A DNA stretch of 64,000 bases, taken from assembly GCF_000002985.6 (NCBI RefSeq), contig NC_003280.10:12272501-12336500 (forward strand), written 5' to 3'. A model generated the notes under the pieces. That model was given only the letters and a program-made list of their open reading frames with translations, was not told the DNA's origin and ran no database searches. This DNA comes from Caenorhabditis elegans (taxonomy: Eukaryota > Nematoda > Chromadorea > Rhabditida > Rhabditidae). The first letter of the stretch is position 1. Each line of letters opens with the position of its first letter. A program made the translations under genes and the position numbers. Shown here piece after piece: positions 46,341-56,793 of this stretch.

Positions 46341-48570
46341 ATGATATTCCTTATCAATGGAACAACACAACTGTGGGTACCTCTGCCCATACTAAACAAA
46401 GCTCTCTTCACATCATGGAAGTACCCGTATGTCTTAGCAATGGATATTCTAATATTTATACTAACCTTATTACTCATTGCCCGTGCCTCCACACTTATTG
46501 CAAAATACCGATGCTTCCATATAAACCTCCGAGTTTTGCTAATTTTCCAGCTCTGCCAATGGCTGGAAATTCTATGTGCTAGATATCTTCTATTCGATTA
46601 TTTAATTGGTTACAAATTTCTCGGTGATAAATCTAAAATTTATCACCATTTTTGGACTGATAAACTGGAGGAAATGGTTCAAATTTCTTGCTTTTTAGAG
46701 GAATGGCCATTGTTTTTAGGCGGGTTTCTGTATACTCATCATTTTGCGTCTTGTCTATTTTTTCTATTTTCTGTGTCTATGGAACGGGCTATTGCGTCGT
46801 ATTATTTGAGGTTTGTAAAGAGAAACTTGTTGCTACATATTATTAAAATTAATCCAATTCATAATGTATTCTCAAAAAATAATTTTGACTAATTTTGGCA
46901 CGAATTTTGAGTCGAAAAATTTAAACTTTTTTAGAGAGTTTCGGCTTCAAAACGTCCCGTTTTTCCAGATTTTTCGTGGCTTTTTCCTTTTTTAAAATTG
47001 GTTTTCTGGTTTTTTCGAAATTATTCGGAATTTCTGGAAACTTTTCTTTTTCTCCCCCTCCCCTTCCCCAGCCCGCCTAAGCCTAAGCCTTACCCTGAGC
47101 CTAAGCATAAACCTAAACGTAAGCCTTAGCCTAAGTCTAAGCCTAAACGTAAGCCTTAGCCTAAGTCTAAGCATAAACGCAAGCCTAAGCCAAAGAAAAA
47201 TTTAGAATTTGAATTAAATCCAAGAAATTTCGGCGCCAATTTCAAAATTTAGTTTTGGCACAAAATTGAAAAAAAATCCGATTTTTCCAATAAAAATTAG
47301 GCAGAATTTATTACGTAAGATTTGGAGCAAAGCTCAAAATATCAAAGTCCAACAACTGGAAATTTATCAGCTAGTTTCAGTGAAGTGGAAAAATTATATA
47401 AAACGTCGTTTTCAGATTTTTAAGATAGGATAGGGGAATAGTTCTAAAAATTTGTTCTAAATGTGTTTTTTTGTTCTAAATTTTCAACTTTTAACAATTT
47501 TTTAAACTTCCAAATTTCCCACCAAATGGGCAAAATCCTTGTTTTTTAGGCTCCGCCCTTTTCTTGGCTAACCAAACTTCCCCAATTTTCAGTGACTACG
47601 AACGTAAAACTCGTCCTTACATTTCAATTGCCATAATAATTGTTTCAATGCTATTTTCATCTGCCTATTCTGTATTTTTTGCATTCAATTTTTTCAACCT
47701 GACTTTTATTGTAATCGTACTGGTTACGGTAGCCTCAACTACACTATACACATCGGTTTTCTACTACAACACTCGAATTAAGAAAATTTCGGACAAAAAT
47801 TCGAAACGCGAAAATTATACGTTGGCGAGAAGATTTCAAACGATGGAGAACTTGAAATCGTTGAGGGTGAGTAACTACAAAGACTACAAACTACAAAATA
47901 CAAACTACAAACTAAAAACTACCAACACTGATACTACGGATACCACACCTACTAAAATATATCAATTTACCAAAAAGATTCCAAAGATGTTTGTAGACTA
48001 TAAACACTATTAAGACTTTAAAATACCAACTAAAACCTACACACTACAAGCTTCAAACTACAAACTACAAACTACACACTCTAAACTACAAACTACAAAC
48101 TCTAAACCACATAGACTACAAACTACAAACTACAGATGGCAAAATACGTGGTTTCAACGCACGCGGTTTACGTGTCCCTCTGCGAAGTGTGCTTCATCTG
48201 TGTATATTATGGAGCTGAATCAAATTATTGGGAAGTTTTTGGATATATTTTGGATTTTGTGGTTTCTTAGTGAGTTTTTGGAATTAAAAATTTTACAAAA
48301 AACCGAAAAATTGATTTTTTTTCCAACTAAAATGATCGATTTTCACTTTTTTTCCGAATTTTCCAAATTTCCAGCAGCAACTGTATAATCGTTCTCATCG
48401 TGATTTTCTCAGTACCATGCTGGAAAAAGTCGTTTCTCCGTCCTTTATACATGTTTCGAAGGATGCAATCAAATCGGGTATCTATGGCATCACAGGAAAA
48501 GGATCCCGAGGAGGACGCCCGGCAAATTTCTTCTATTTATTTTCAGCAATTGGCCCGGGCTTGGACTTGA
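46341..48570 (+). CDS. Serpentine receptor class epsilon (sre), gene 3, ~357 aa, divergent
   Basis: Four exons (46341-46810, 47593-47866, 48136-48269, 48375-48570) join in phase to 357 aa (356 if the acceptor three bases downstream is used). The ATG follows a TTATTTCAG acceptor by 17 bases. The start MIFLINGTTQLWVPLPILNK, the FWTDKLEEMVQ segment, EEWPLFLGGFLYTHHFASCL, SMERAIASYYL, DYERKTRPYISI and the LARRFQTMENLKSL stretch are all recognisable Sre landmarks, but weaker than in the main group. Helix 7 reads VLIVIFSVPCWKKSF; the tail ends YFQQLARAWT. Like gene 2 it has an intron after YYL. Intron 1 carries a GCCTAA tract and intron 2 is almost wholly a CTACAAA array. An AATAAA-type signal lies at about 48622. 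It is convergent with gene 4 (123 bp between stops). Confidence 0.88.
47085..47195 (+). repeat. Interstitial telomere-type tract in sre gene 3 intron 1
   Basis: About 18 degenerate GCCTAA hexamers with two internal copies of CCTAAACGTAAGCCTTAG. The GCCTAA strand is the sense strand. Confidence 0.8.
47870..48134 (+). repeat. CTACAAA-type tandem array filling sre gene 3 intron 2
   Basis: Words ACTACAAACTACAAACT recur from the donor to the acceptor, interrupted by a short stretch at 47925-48010. The acceptor itself (AAACTACAG) is made of the repeat and lacks the usual TTTCAG, which lowers confidence in this splice site. It is the only AG that keeps the reading frame. Confidence 0.75.
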
Positions 48571-48692
48571 TTTTCAGACTTTTTTGCTTTTAAGTACAAT
48601 TTTTTTTGTTATAAAATCAATTAATAAACTGAATTTTTTTAAAAGTTAAGGTGCTCCGTGCGCCAAATTCAACATCAATTAATCTCTGAGCT

Positions 48693-50905
48693 TCAAGAAA
48701 CAATAGGCTTCTGCTCCCAGACGTTTTGCAGCTGTGAGAAATACGTATCGGTCTCCTGCTGTTGAGTAGGAGCATTTTTGGTTAATTGTGGCTGTTGAAG
48801 GGCGATTCTTGTTAGCTTGTGGAGCAATGGAAGCCGGGTGGAGAGCAGGGACTTGCTCCAAGTGCTCACAGAGAGAATGAGCACCGGGCAGATGACTAGG
48901 GGGTTTCTGGAAAAGTTTAAAAAATTAAAAAATAAAGTTTTCTGATTTCTGAGTTTTTAAGAATAAAATTATTTGTTAATTCAAAGAAAAAACTTACAAA
49001 TGAACAATATTTTCGAAGCAATAAATCAGGAAAGTGTCCAAAGACGGAACCCACTCCAAAGTTAGTGTAATAATACATAACAAAGCGAATAATATTGCGA
49101 TGAAGCCCACAACAGTTACTCGGACGGTTAGCTGGAAAATTTTAATTTTCCCCCCGAAAATTGAAATTTAATGAAAAGATAAATCTTTTTTTTTGAATTT
49201 CGCGCTAAAAAGTTATACCAGACATTTGCCAAAACTAGTAGAAAATTGCAGAAAAATGTTAAAATTGTCAAAAGTTAATAAAAAAAATGGCGAATTTACC
49301 AAAATGTTGAAAGTTACCAAAAAAGTTGGAAAAGGTTGCCGAAAGTTATAAAACGTCAGAAATTTTTTTTCGAAACATTTAGAACAGGTACATAATTGTC
49401 AAAAACTTGTGTAACATTGCCGAAAACAGACATTTTGAATTTGTAGAAAATTGACAAAAATTATCAATATTTGCCAATTAATTTTTTTCAGTGGCCGAAA
49501 TTGCCAAAAAAAAATGTAATAAGTTGACAGTTTTTAAAAAATTTCCAAAGTTTTCAAAAACGCCGATAACTGTTCAAAGTTGTCAGTTAATGCTAAAAAT
49601 GTCATAAAGCGCCATAAAAACCTCTAAAAAAATGATGACGGGAAGTTCAAAAAATTAAAATTTTTTTCAAAAAATTTTTTTTTGACAAATTTTATAAAAT
49701 TTGACCAATTTTCAACAAATTTCTGCAATTTTTAACATGTTTATATACAAAAAAAATATTGTCAAAATATGTTTCCTATAAGTTTCCTAACAAAACTGAA
49801 AAATTCAAAAATGTCCAATTTTACGGCGAATTGCCGGAAAAATTAACTTTTGCAGATGAAATTTGAAAATTGGCGTCGAAATTGGTTGGATTTACTCGAA
49901 ATTTCAATTTTTCTTATGTTTAGGCTTAGGTTTAGGCTCAGGCTTAGGCTTAGGCTTAGGCGTAGACTTAGACTTAGGCTTAGGTGTAGACTTAGACTTA
50001 GGCTTAGCCTCAGTCTTCGGCTTAGGCTCAGGCCTAGGTTTAGGCTTAAACCTAGGCTCAGGCCTAGACTGGAGCAAGTTTCCAAATTGGTCACATAACA
50101 TTACCAGAAATTGCCAAAATAATTGGAAAAAAAACCTCCCAAAACTCACATTAAAAACCCTCAAATTCTCCTTTGCCTGAAACCTAACAGGCAACGTGTA
50201 ATTCCTCACAGCCTCCTCGGGTCTCTCCAAAAACTCGTTGACAATTTTCAAGTTAAACCACCGATTTCCAAGAAAAATGAGCATCGGGAGGAAATTCATA
50301 GCAATTAGGAATATGAGAACATTTATGAATTTCATCAAGTTATATGTGAGCAGGTAGACAATGCTCAGGACCATAAATTGTTGAAACAAAATAATTAGAA
50401 ATAGTAGATAAAGCCTCCGAGTATTCTCATAGTTTTTGATAAAAATCGATGCGAAAGTGCGCTCCAATGACAGTATAAATAAACAAGTTGACATAAGAAT
50501 CATATAATACCACGTGGCAACTCCGCCAACCAAAATACCACGAGGCAATGACCCATAGACTGTAATCATTTCTGTGACGTCATCAGTCCACCAATGACTA
50601 TTCAGATTTCCGGTTTCAATTTGGAAAATGCCAGTGGAATATGGAATTAGAAATATTTTCCCAATTATCGAAAACTTCCAACTTAAAACTATTATTGCCA
50701 AAAGCGTGTTGAAATTGGTGTGAAAAGCTTTTGTGGTGAGAATTATATAGCCAGAAATTACAGAGTAGATGAGCGCTAAAATCGATAAAAGAAGCTCGGC
50801 GAGCAAAAGCCCCCGATAGAAATATCTGGTGTAACAGGAGTCGTTTAGAGTGTAGATTGGGAGCCATATGGTACTGAAGGAGCTATTTTTGAGCAGAAAT
50901 ATCAT
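48693..50905 (-). CDS. Serpentine receptor class epsilon (sre), gene 4, 367 aa
   Basis: Minus-strand exons 50905-50150, 49131-48998 and 48906-48693 join in phase to 367 aa. Upstream, TTTATTTCCAG is a likely trans-splice acceptor. All Sre landmarks are strong: STIWLPIYTLNDSCYTRYFY, SHWWTDDVTEM, GGVATWYYMILMSTCLFILS, ERTFASIFIKNYENTRRLYL, PVRFQAKENLRVFN, then VTVVGFIAILFALLCIITLT in helix 6 and NPLVICPVLILSVSTWSKSL in helix 7. The tail has QQQETDTYFSQLQNVWE. The exon 1 frame stays open through the donor and the intron's GCCTAA tract for about 80 codons, so intron retention would give a Lys-Pro-rich tail instead of helices 6 and 7. The only minus-strand sre gene of the eight. Confidence 0.95.
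49918..50070 (-). repeat. Interstitial telomere-type tract in sre gene 4 intron
   Basis: About 25 degenerate TTAGGC hexamers on the plus strand, so GCCTAA on the gene's sense strand. It includes a GTAGACTTAGACTTAGGCTT sub-repeat present twice. In the frame of exon 1 it reads as (Lys-Pro)-type dipeptides. Confidence 0.85.
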
Positions 50906-50949
50906 TACCGAGTTGAAGCTTTAAGGTGAAGCTAGCTGGAAATAAAGGA

Positions 50950-53030
50950 AAAAGGAAAAACTTAAAAAAGCAGGATTCGGGAAGTTCACCTGTCGGAGTC
51001 ACGTCACTTTCTGGAAAATACTAGAGGCCAACTGTTGTTTCTGGGGGGTTTTTGGGCTGGAAACTTCTGCAACTCTTGAAAATTCCAAAAAAGTTTAACG
51101 GATAGTTTTTCGACAACTTTCGCTAACTTTTTGACCCTTTGGGCACATCGCCAACTTTTAACAATTTGAATACAATTTTGAAGCAATTTTTGGCAATTTA
51201 CGGTAGGGCTTCCATGGGAGGCAGGCGCGGTTTCAGGGCCTGACGCCAGCCTTCAACCTGCCTGCCTGACGTCGACAAATTCGGCAAATCGGCAAATTGC
51301 TGGTTGGCCAATTAGCCGGAAATTTTCAATTCCGGAAATTTGCCGGTTTGCCGATTTGCCAGATATCAGATTTGCCGGAAATGTTTAGAGTGATTTTTTA
51401 TCAGACCGAAACACTTAAAACTAGTTTTTACTGTGTCTGTTTAAACTGTGTCTTTTTGAATTTTTCCGTTTTTCTTAGATATTTTCATAGAATTTGCTTT
51501 TTTTTTAAATAGATGTAGGAACATTCATAGAATGTGCTTAGTTTTGCCATTCGAAATTAAAATTCTGAAGTTTCCAAAAAAGAAGTGCGAAACCACAATT
51601 TGCCAAAAATTTTCGGCAAATTCGGCAAATCGGCAATTTGCCGGAAATTTCAATCCCGGCAATTTGCCGATTTGCCGATTTGCTGGAAAAATCGTTTGCC
51701 GTCCACCCCTGGTTATTTTGCCGCGGCCGACACTTTTCTGGTTCCGCGCCGCACTATACAGGTATGACTAATAGAAGATCAGAAATTATAATCAAAAAGC
51801 AAGCGATTTGACACAGGAGGCGCGATCGAGGCGCGAGGCAGGCGTAGGTTGTAGCAAGGCAGGCGAGGCAGGCGTTTTGGTGCCTTACGGCAGTTCTTAG
51901 GATTTTTTTTGTGAATATTCTCGATTCTTTTCAACACCTTTAAATCAGAGATCTTTGCCTCATTTCAATCTAGTTTTACCCTCAAAATGCCCACATCATA
52001 ATGCCCGACAACCAAACCAATAATTAGATTACACAAATGTTCATTATTTTCGAAGCCTCTTTTTTTCATATTTTCGAGAGAAAAAAGGAACTTGAACTTA
52101 GGTTTTGTTATAATTAATTTATTTTTCTTGGTGTAACTTTGTGGTATGACTTTATCATGGTGAAGGTAGACAGCTGAAATTGTTATTTTTTCTGTTTCTT
52201 TTTCTTATCACATTTTACAAACATTTTGGCGTTTTTTCAACTTCCTAAAAACACGTAAGTTATAAAAAAACTTTGAATTTAACAAGGAAAATCTTAAAGC
52301 CACTTTCTCTTTTTTGGAGCAATCAAAAATTTAAAAAAGGAAAAAAATGTGGATTTTTTTATTTTTTTCTCTTATTATTTGTGGAAAAATTTTGTAAAAT
52401 TTTCATTAAAAAATTATTCAGAAATTTTTAGCGAAAAATCACAATTTGTAAATTTTATAAATGTATGATTTTCTGATAATTTTTAATAAAATAACATTTT
52501 CATAATAATATAAATTTGTGAATTTGGAAAAAAAACAGTTATAATTTTTTTTTGCAAAATTTAGACTTTAAAGTACAATACAATGGTATTTAAAATTGAA
52601 AAATTTAAATTAAATCAATTTTGACAAGAATTCAAATTTTCGAATTTTAACACAATTTCAATTTATTTTAAATAATTTACGCAAAACCTAAATGATTGAA
52701 ATGTTAGGCGAATGTTCAACTATGTGAATTTTATAAACTTTGCCAAAAAGTCAAATTTGTCACAATTCGGCGTAAAATTCAAAATTTCAATTTTAATAAA
52801 AAATTTCAAAAAATAAAAGAAAGTAAAGAATACAATTTTCGTATTTTAACGAAAAGTGTAGCATGTTGAAATTTTATAAACTTTGGAAAAAATCTAAATT
52901 TTCAAATATTTCACGGGTAAATTCAATTTTTAGGAAGACATATGTCAAAACTTCAGTTCTCAATTTTTTCCAGTAACAAAAAATAACAAAAAAATCAATA
53001 AAAAATATGAATTTCAAATTATCAACTTTT
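50950..53030. repeat. Repeat-rich spacer between divergent sre genes 4 and 5
   Basis: Three parts are visible. 51195-51260 and 51820-51895 carry AGGCAGGCG / GCCTGCCTG words. 51265-51500 is an ATTTGCCG-type dispersed repeat matching 15789-15950 (GCCGGAAATGTTTAGAG, GAAACACTTAAAACT, TTTTCATAGAATTTGC), with further GGCAAATCGGCAA words at 51595-51690. 51900-53030 is AT-rich with no gene seen. Promoters of both genes must lie here, but I cannot assign elements. Confidence 0.6.
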
Positions 53031-53043
53031 CAGCGACCCACCC

Positions 53044-55014
53044 ATGATCTTCACCATTTCCAACAATACCTATCAAATCTGGCTCCCAATTTTCACCCTA
53101 AACGATGTTGCCTACAATCAAAAATTCTATCAATTCCTCCTGATATTCGAGCTTCTCCTCTCCCTTACCGTACTCGTATTTACCATAACCTCCGGATTCA
53201 TAATTCTAACCAGAACCGCCTTCCACAAAAATTTCAACTCCCTTATAGCAATCGTAGTGTTGAGTTGGCTATTTTCAGCCGCCGGAAAGCTACTTTTAAC
53301 CCCTTATTTTATTGGTTTTTGGGTAATCGAGCCAGTGACACGTGGCCTACCATGGTGGACTTGTGACGTGGCAAAAATGGCCCGACTAGATTCTATTAGT
53401 AGTGCATGGCCCCTGTTCTTGGGTGGAGCACTTACCTGGTACTATATGTCAATTCTCACAACATGTCTAATAACATTGTCAATCGAACGAGTCTGTGCGA
53501 GCTTTTTTATCAAAAATTATGAAAATACACGGAGAACTTATCTACTGGCGCTGCTAATTTTATTTCAACAAATATTAATATTTCTTCTGGGCTACTTTTT
53601 ATTTTTCAACCTTATACATTTTATTACAATTGTCAGTGTTCTTGTTGGGCTCAATGTTTTGGCGATGATGGTATTTTGTATCAATCGCTGGTATAATTTG
53701 AAAGTTCTTCGGGAATTTGAACAAAGACCGCGGGAAAGTGCAAAGCATTATACATTGCCTGTCAGGTTTCAGGCGAAAGAGAATTTGAGAGTTTTTAATG
53801 TGAGTTTGGAGAATTTGATAAAGATTTTACAGAAATTTTTGGCAACTTCTGTTAATTTTATATGACCTATTTGGGAAACTTGCGCCAGACTAAACCTAAG
53901 CCTAATCCCAAGTCTAAGCTTAAACATAAGCCTAATCCTAAGCCTAACCTTAAGCCTAACCCTAAGTAGAAGCCTCGGCCTAAGCCTAAGCCTAAGCCTA
54001 AAAAAATGAAAAAAACGCTATAAACCCAAGCCTAAATAGCTAACGCTCGCCATTGACGCCAAGCCAAAGCAGAGGTGGGCGGATATTTTTTCGGATATTT
54101 TCTAATAATGAATTTATCAATAAGTATTGATGTAGTTATTCTGGAAGAAATGTATCCGAACCAAAGAGTAACTATTAAGCAACATTTTAATATGATAAAA
54201 CCTAGAAAAATTCTACAAGTTTTCCTTACCGAGACCTTAAAACTTATTAGCCGAGCAACATCGGATATCGGATATTACGGAAATTACGGATATCGGATAA
54301 TGGACTTGCATATCGTTTATACAGAAAACTTGTAGAATTTTTCTAGGTTTTATCATATTAAAATGTTGCTTAATAGTTACTCTTTTGTTCGGATATATTT
54401 CTTCCAGAATAACTACATCAATACTTATTGATAAATTCATTATTAGAAAATATCCGAAAAAAATATCCGCCCACCTCTGAGCCGAAGCCTCAGCCTAAGC
54501 CTGAGCCTAACAATAAACCTAAGCCTAAGCCTAAGCTTAAGCCTAAGCCTAAACCTAAGCCTGAATTCAAAAAATGCCAATAATTGTTTTTTCTAATATT
54601 CAAACATTTCTCAATTTTCAGCTCACCGCCAGAGTATTTGTTGTTGGCTTTTTTCTTATAATCCTTGGTTTCACATTTTGTGTCATGATAACTTTTGAGT
54701 GGGCCCCGTCACTGGAAACATTGCTCATTTTTTGCTTCGAGAATCTTATACACTTGTAAGTTAAATAAGCAGCGGACCTTTCCCGGGTAACTCAAACATT
54801 TTGATCTCATTCCAGAAACCCTCTTATCATCAACGCTGTGCTAATTCTATCCGTTAGCACTTGGAGCAAAGCACTGCCCAATTCCCGGCTCTTCAGAAAA
54901 ATCTCCCTTATTAAAGTTCACCCAATAGTTCCGAATCACAGTCAGCAACAGGAAACTGACACGTATTTTTCACAACTTCATAGTGTCTGGGAGAAGAAAG
55001 TTAACGTTTTGTGA
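53044..55014 (+). CDS. Serpentine receptor class epsilon (sre), gene 5, 362 aa
   Basis: Exons 53044-53799, 54622-54755 and 54816-55014 join in phase to 362 aa. The ATG lies ten bases after ACTTTTCAG. Landmarks: YQIWLPIFTLNDVAYNQKFY, LPWWTCDVAKM, AWPLFLGGALTWYYMSILTT, ERVCASFFIKNYENTRRTYL, ALLILFQQILIFLLGYFLFF in helix 5, PVRFQAKENLRVFN, and NPLIINAVLILSVSTWSKAL in helix 7. The tail has QQQETDTYFSQLHSVWEKK. Compared with genes 1, 4 and 6, helix 7 has Asn-Ala in place of Cys-Pro. AATAAA lies at about 55045. The 822 bp first intron carries two GCCTAA tracts separated by a foldback element. Confidence 0.95.
53885..54562 (+). repeat. Telomere-type tracts in sre gene 5 intron, split by a foldback element
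   Basis: GCCTAA-type hexamers run at 53890-54010 and 54480-54562, both with GCCTAA on the sense strand. The left tract ends in AACGCTATAAACCCAAGCCT and GCTAACGCTCGCCATTGACG, matching the tail of the intergenic tract at 42430-42490. Between them is the hairpin at 54068-54478. Confidence 0.85.
54068..54478. mobile_element. Foldback element inserted in the telomere-type tract
   Basis: The ends AGAGGTGGGCGGATATTTTT and ATATCCGCCCACCTC are inverted copies, with arms of ~165 bp sharing ATGAATTTATCAATAAGTAT, GATGTAGTTATTCTGGAAGA and TAATATGATAAAACCTAGAA. The centre (54235-54320) has TCGGATATCGGATATTACGG. No coding capacity. Confidence 0.85.
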
Positions 55015-55400
55015 ACTTTATTTGTGCTTTTTTCGGGTATTCAAATAAAACATTTCTGGTTTTTTTTTAAATGTTAGCTGTAAATTTTTCTTTTCTCAGA
55101 TAGAGTTTTTTTTTTGGATTTTCAGATAAAGTGGGGTACTTTTTCAATTGCATTTTCTTGAAAATTACTGGTTTTTGATATTTTTCGGGAAATCTAATAA
55201 TCTTTTTTTCTGACGTAACATAGTAATTTCAGGTGCGTATTATTATTTTTTTAAGAGCTAAAATTTTTCTAGTTTTCATAGTTTTCATGCAGGTGAAAAT
55301 GGAATTACCACTCTCCAAAAATGCACGAGTCAGGCTTACAATTAGATCAGGAAGTTAAGCATTTTTTGTGCAAAAATTCTTATTCCTCATTATAGAAAAC
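55015..55400. other. 3' flank of sre gene 5, no further gene
   Basis: AATAAA at about 55045; otherwise AT-rich with no coding signal. Confidence 0.45.
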
Positions 55401-55407
55401 TTAAATA

Positions 55408-55481
55408 CCCGTAAGAAGGCTCGAACTTCCCAAAATTTTCTATTTTCCGACACAGCCTGCTACCTACTGCGCCAAGCGTGC
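55408..55481 (-). pseudogene. tRNA-like sequence 1
   Basis: On the minus strand it reads TTGGCGCAGTAGGTAGCAGG, a good A-box/D-arm, and about 40 bases later GGGAAGTTCGAGCCTTC, a good B-box/T-arm (T stem GGGAA / TTC-rich side imperfect). No clean seven-base-pair acceptor stem could be formed by eye, so I call it a tRNA pseudogene or tRNA-derived element rather than a working tRNA. Confidence 0.55.
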
Positions 55482-55508
55482 AACGCGTTCAATTACGATT
55501 TTTTCGCC

Positions 55509-55580
55509 GCCACCGGCATGGCTCAGTCGGTAAGAGGCATGGCGTTGGCTTTTTCGGTCAAGTTCGAGTCCGCTATAACG
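55509..55580 (+). pseudogene. tRNA-like sequence 2
   Basis: Plus strand: CATGGCTCAGTCGGTAAGAG (A-box/D-arm) and GGTCAAGTTCGAGTCCGCT (B-box/T-arm), about 35 bases apart, as in a tRNA. The acceptor stem is not convincing and the anticodon arm (GGCATGGCGTTGGCTTTTTC) does not fold cleanly. Confidence 0.6.
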
Positions 55581-55637
55581 TTATATTTATTGAACAATAA
55601 TTGCACGTTCAGAGAGACCACAATTTATAATTTAAAT

Positions 55638-55716
55638 ACGCACGGGCTCGAACCTCGCAACTTAATTCTAGTTCAAAACTGGAGCCACCTCTCTTACCGA
55701 CTGAGCCATCCCGCCA
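55638..55716 (-). pseudogene. tRNA-like sequence 3
   Basis: Minus strand: GGGATGGCTCAGTCGGTAAG (A-box/D-arm), GGTGGCTCCAGTTTTGAACT in the middle, and TTGCGAGGTTCGAGCCCGTG (B-box/T-arm with GCGAGGTTCGAGCCCGT stem mismatch). The D-arm is nearly identical to that of sequence 2, but on the opposite strand. Confidence 0.6.
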
Positions 55717-55735
55717 CGCTAGAATATATATATTG

Positions 55736-55800
55736 ACCGCAGTGGCGCATTAGGTAACGCGTTTGGGTTGGGGGCTGGAAATCATCAGAAAAAAATCAAC
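55736..55800 (+). pseudogene. tRNA-like sequence 4, 5' half only
   Basis: GACCGCAGTGGCGCATTAGG followed by TAACGCG resembles a tRNA 5' half with A-box and D-arm. No B-box follows within the expected distance. Confidence 0.45.
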
Positions 55801-56473
55801 TTCCTGGATAAGACCTAGACTTGTAACATGCGCGCCTTTTTCTAGAATAACATTTGCATTCCAGCTGTCCCATGACTTTCTTTTCCTTTTTTTTCTATAA
55901 TTTTAATCATACAGAAAACGTTCTTATAAATTATTTTTTATTTTTAAATAATAGCTTCAGATTTGTTTTTTGAGATATTTGGTAAATAAGAAAATAATTA
56001 AAGACTATGTTCTAATTCGTTCTAGATATTTTTTGATTGCAAACAGCTGAAATAGTGTAGGTAAACGTGGAATATGTTATATTTTTATTTTGCATCTCTC
56101 TCCAAAACTTTTCCTTAAAAATTATATTTCCCGCCAAAAAGTTCTGGATAACTCAAATTTTGAAACATACGAATTTCCGGCCAAAATTTTTTTGACAAAC
56201 ATTTTGAAAACAAATTCCGGCCAAAATCTTTTTAGACAAATCAAACTTGATTTCCTGAAAAAAATTTAAAAGTTTTTAATTTTGAAACAAAAAATTCTAA
56301 AATATGAAAATTTGAATTTACTGTAAAAAAGATTTAAAAAAATCAAAATTTTTTTTTTCTGAAGACGATTTTTAAATTTGTGATTTTTGAATTTCCGAAT
56401 TAAAATTAAAAATTAAAAATTAAATTCTTTAATTTCAATTTCCTGCCAAATTTGATAATAAATTCTAAAATTT
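55801..56473. other. AT-rich spacer, no gene seen
   Basis: Repeated TTCCGGCCAAAATTTTTTTG words at 56170-56240 are the only visible structure. Confidence 0.45.
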
Positions 56474-56690
56474 TCGTCACGGGGTTCTGGCCTTCCTCAA
56501 TGAATTTTTCGCGCTCCATTGATAATTGCCTGCTGGACAACGCGTGGGAAAGTCGTGTACTCCACACGGACAAATACATTTAATTTTACAACTAAAATCG
56601 ATCCGCGACGCGACACGCAACGCGTCGTAAATCTACCCCAGACATGGCCGGGCCAAAATGGCCTAGTTCGGCAAACTCTTGTAAATCGAA
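56474..56690 (-). repeat. Dispersed ~240 bp repeat, copy 3, reversed
   Basis: Reversed copy of 29362-29610, with GGTTCTGGCCTTCCTCAATG, CAACGCGTGGGAAAGTCGTG, CGCGACGCGACACGCAACGC and GGCCTAGTTCGGCAAACTCT. It ends about 100 bp before the start of sre gene 6 and so lies in its promoter region. Confidence 0.85.
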
Positions 56691-56793
56691 AATTAAAAAC
56701 ACAGTTGTTCAAAAAAATATTTTTCTTCTAAATGTTCCTTTCCCCCAATTCAAACAGAACTTGATGACAAAATTTTAAAATTTCCAGAATCCC

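Noticed and set aside
55368-55736. 122-codon plus-strand open frame
   Set aside because: It runs across three tRNA-like sequences on both strands and has no protein-like composition or splice context; the tRNA-like reading explains the sequence better.
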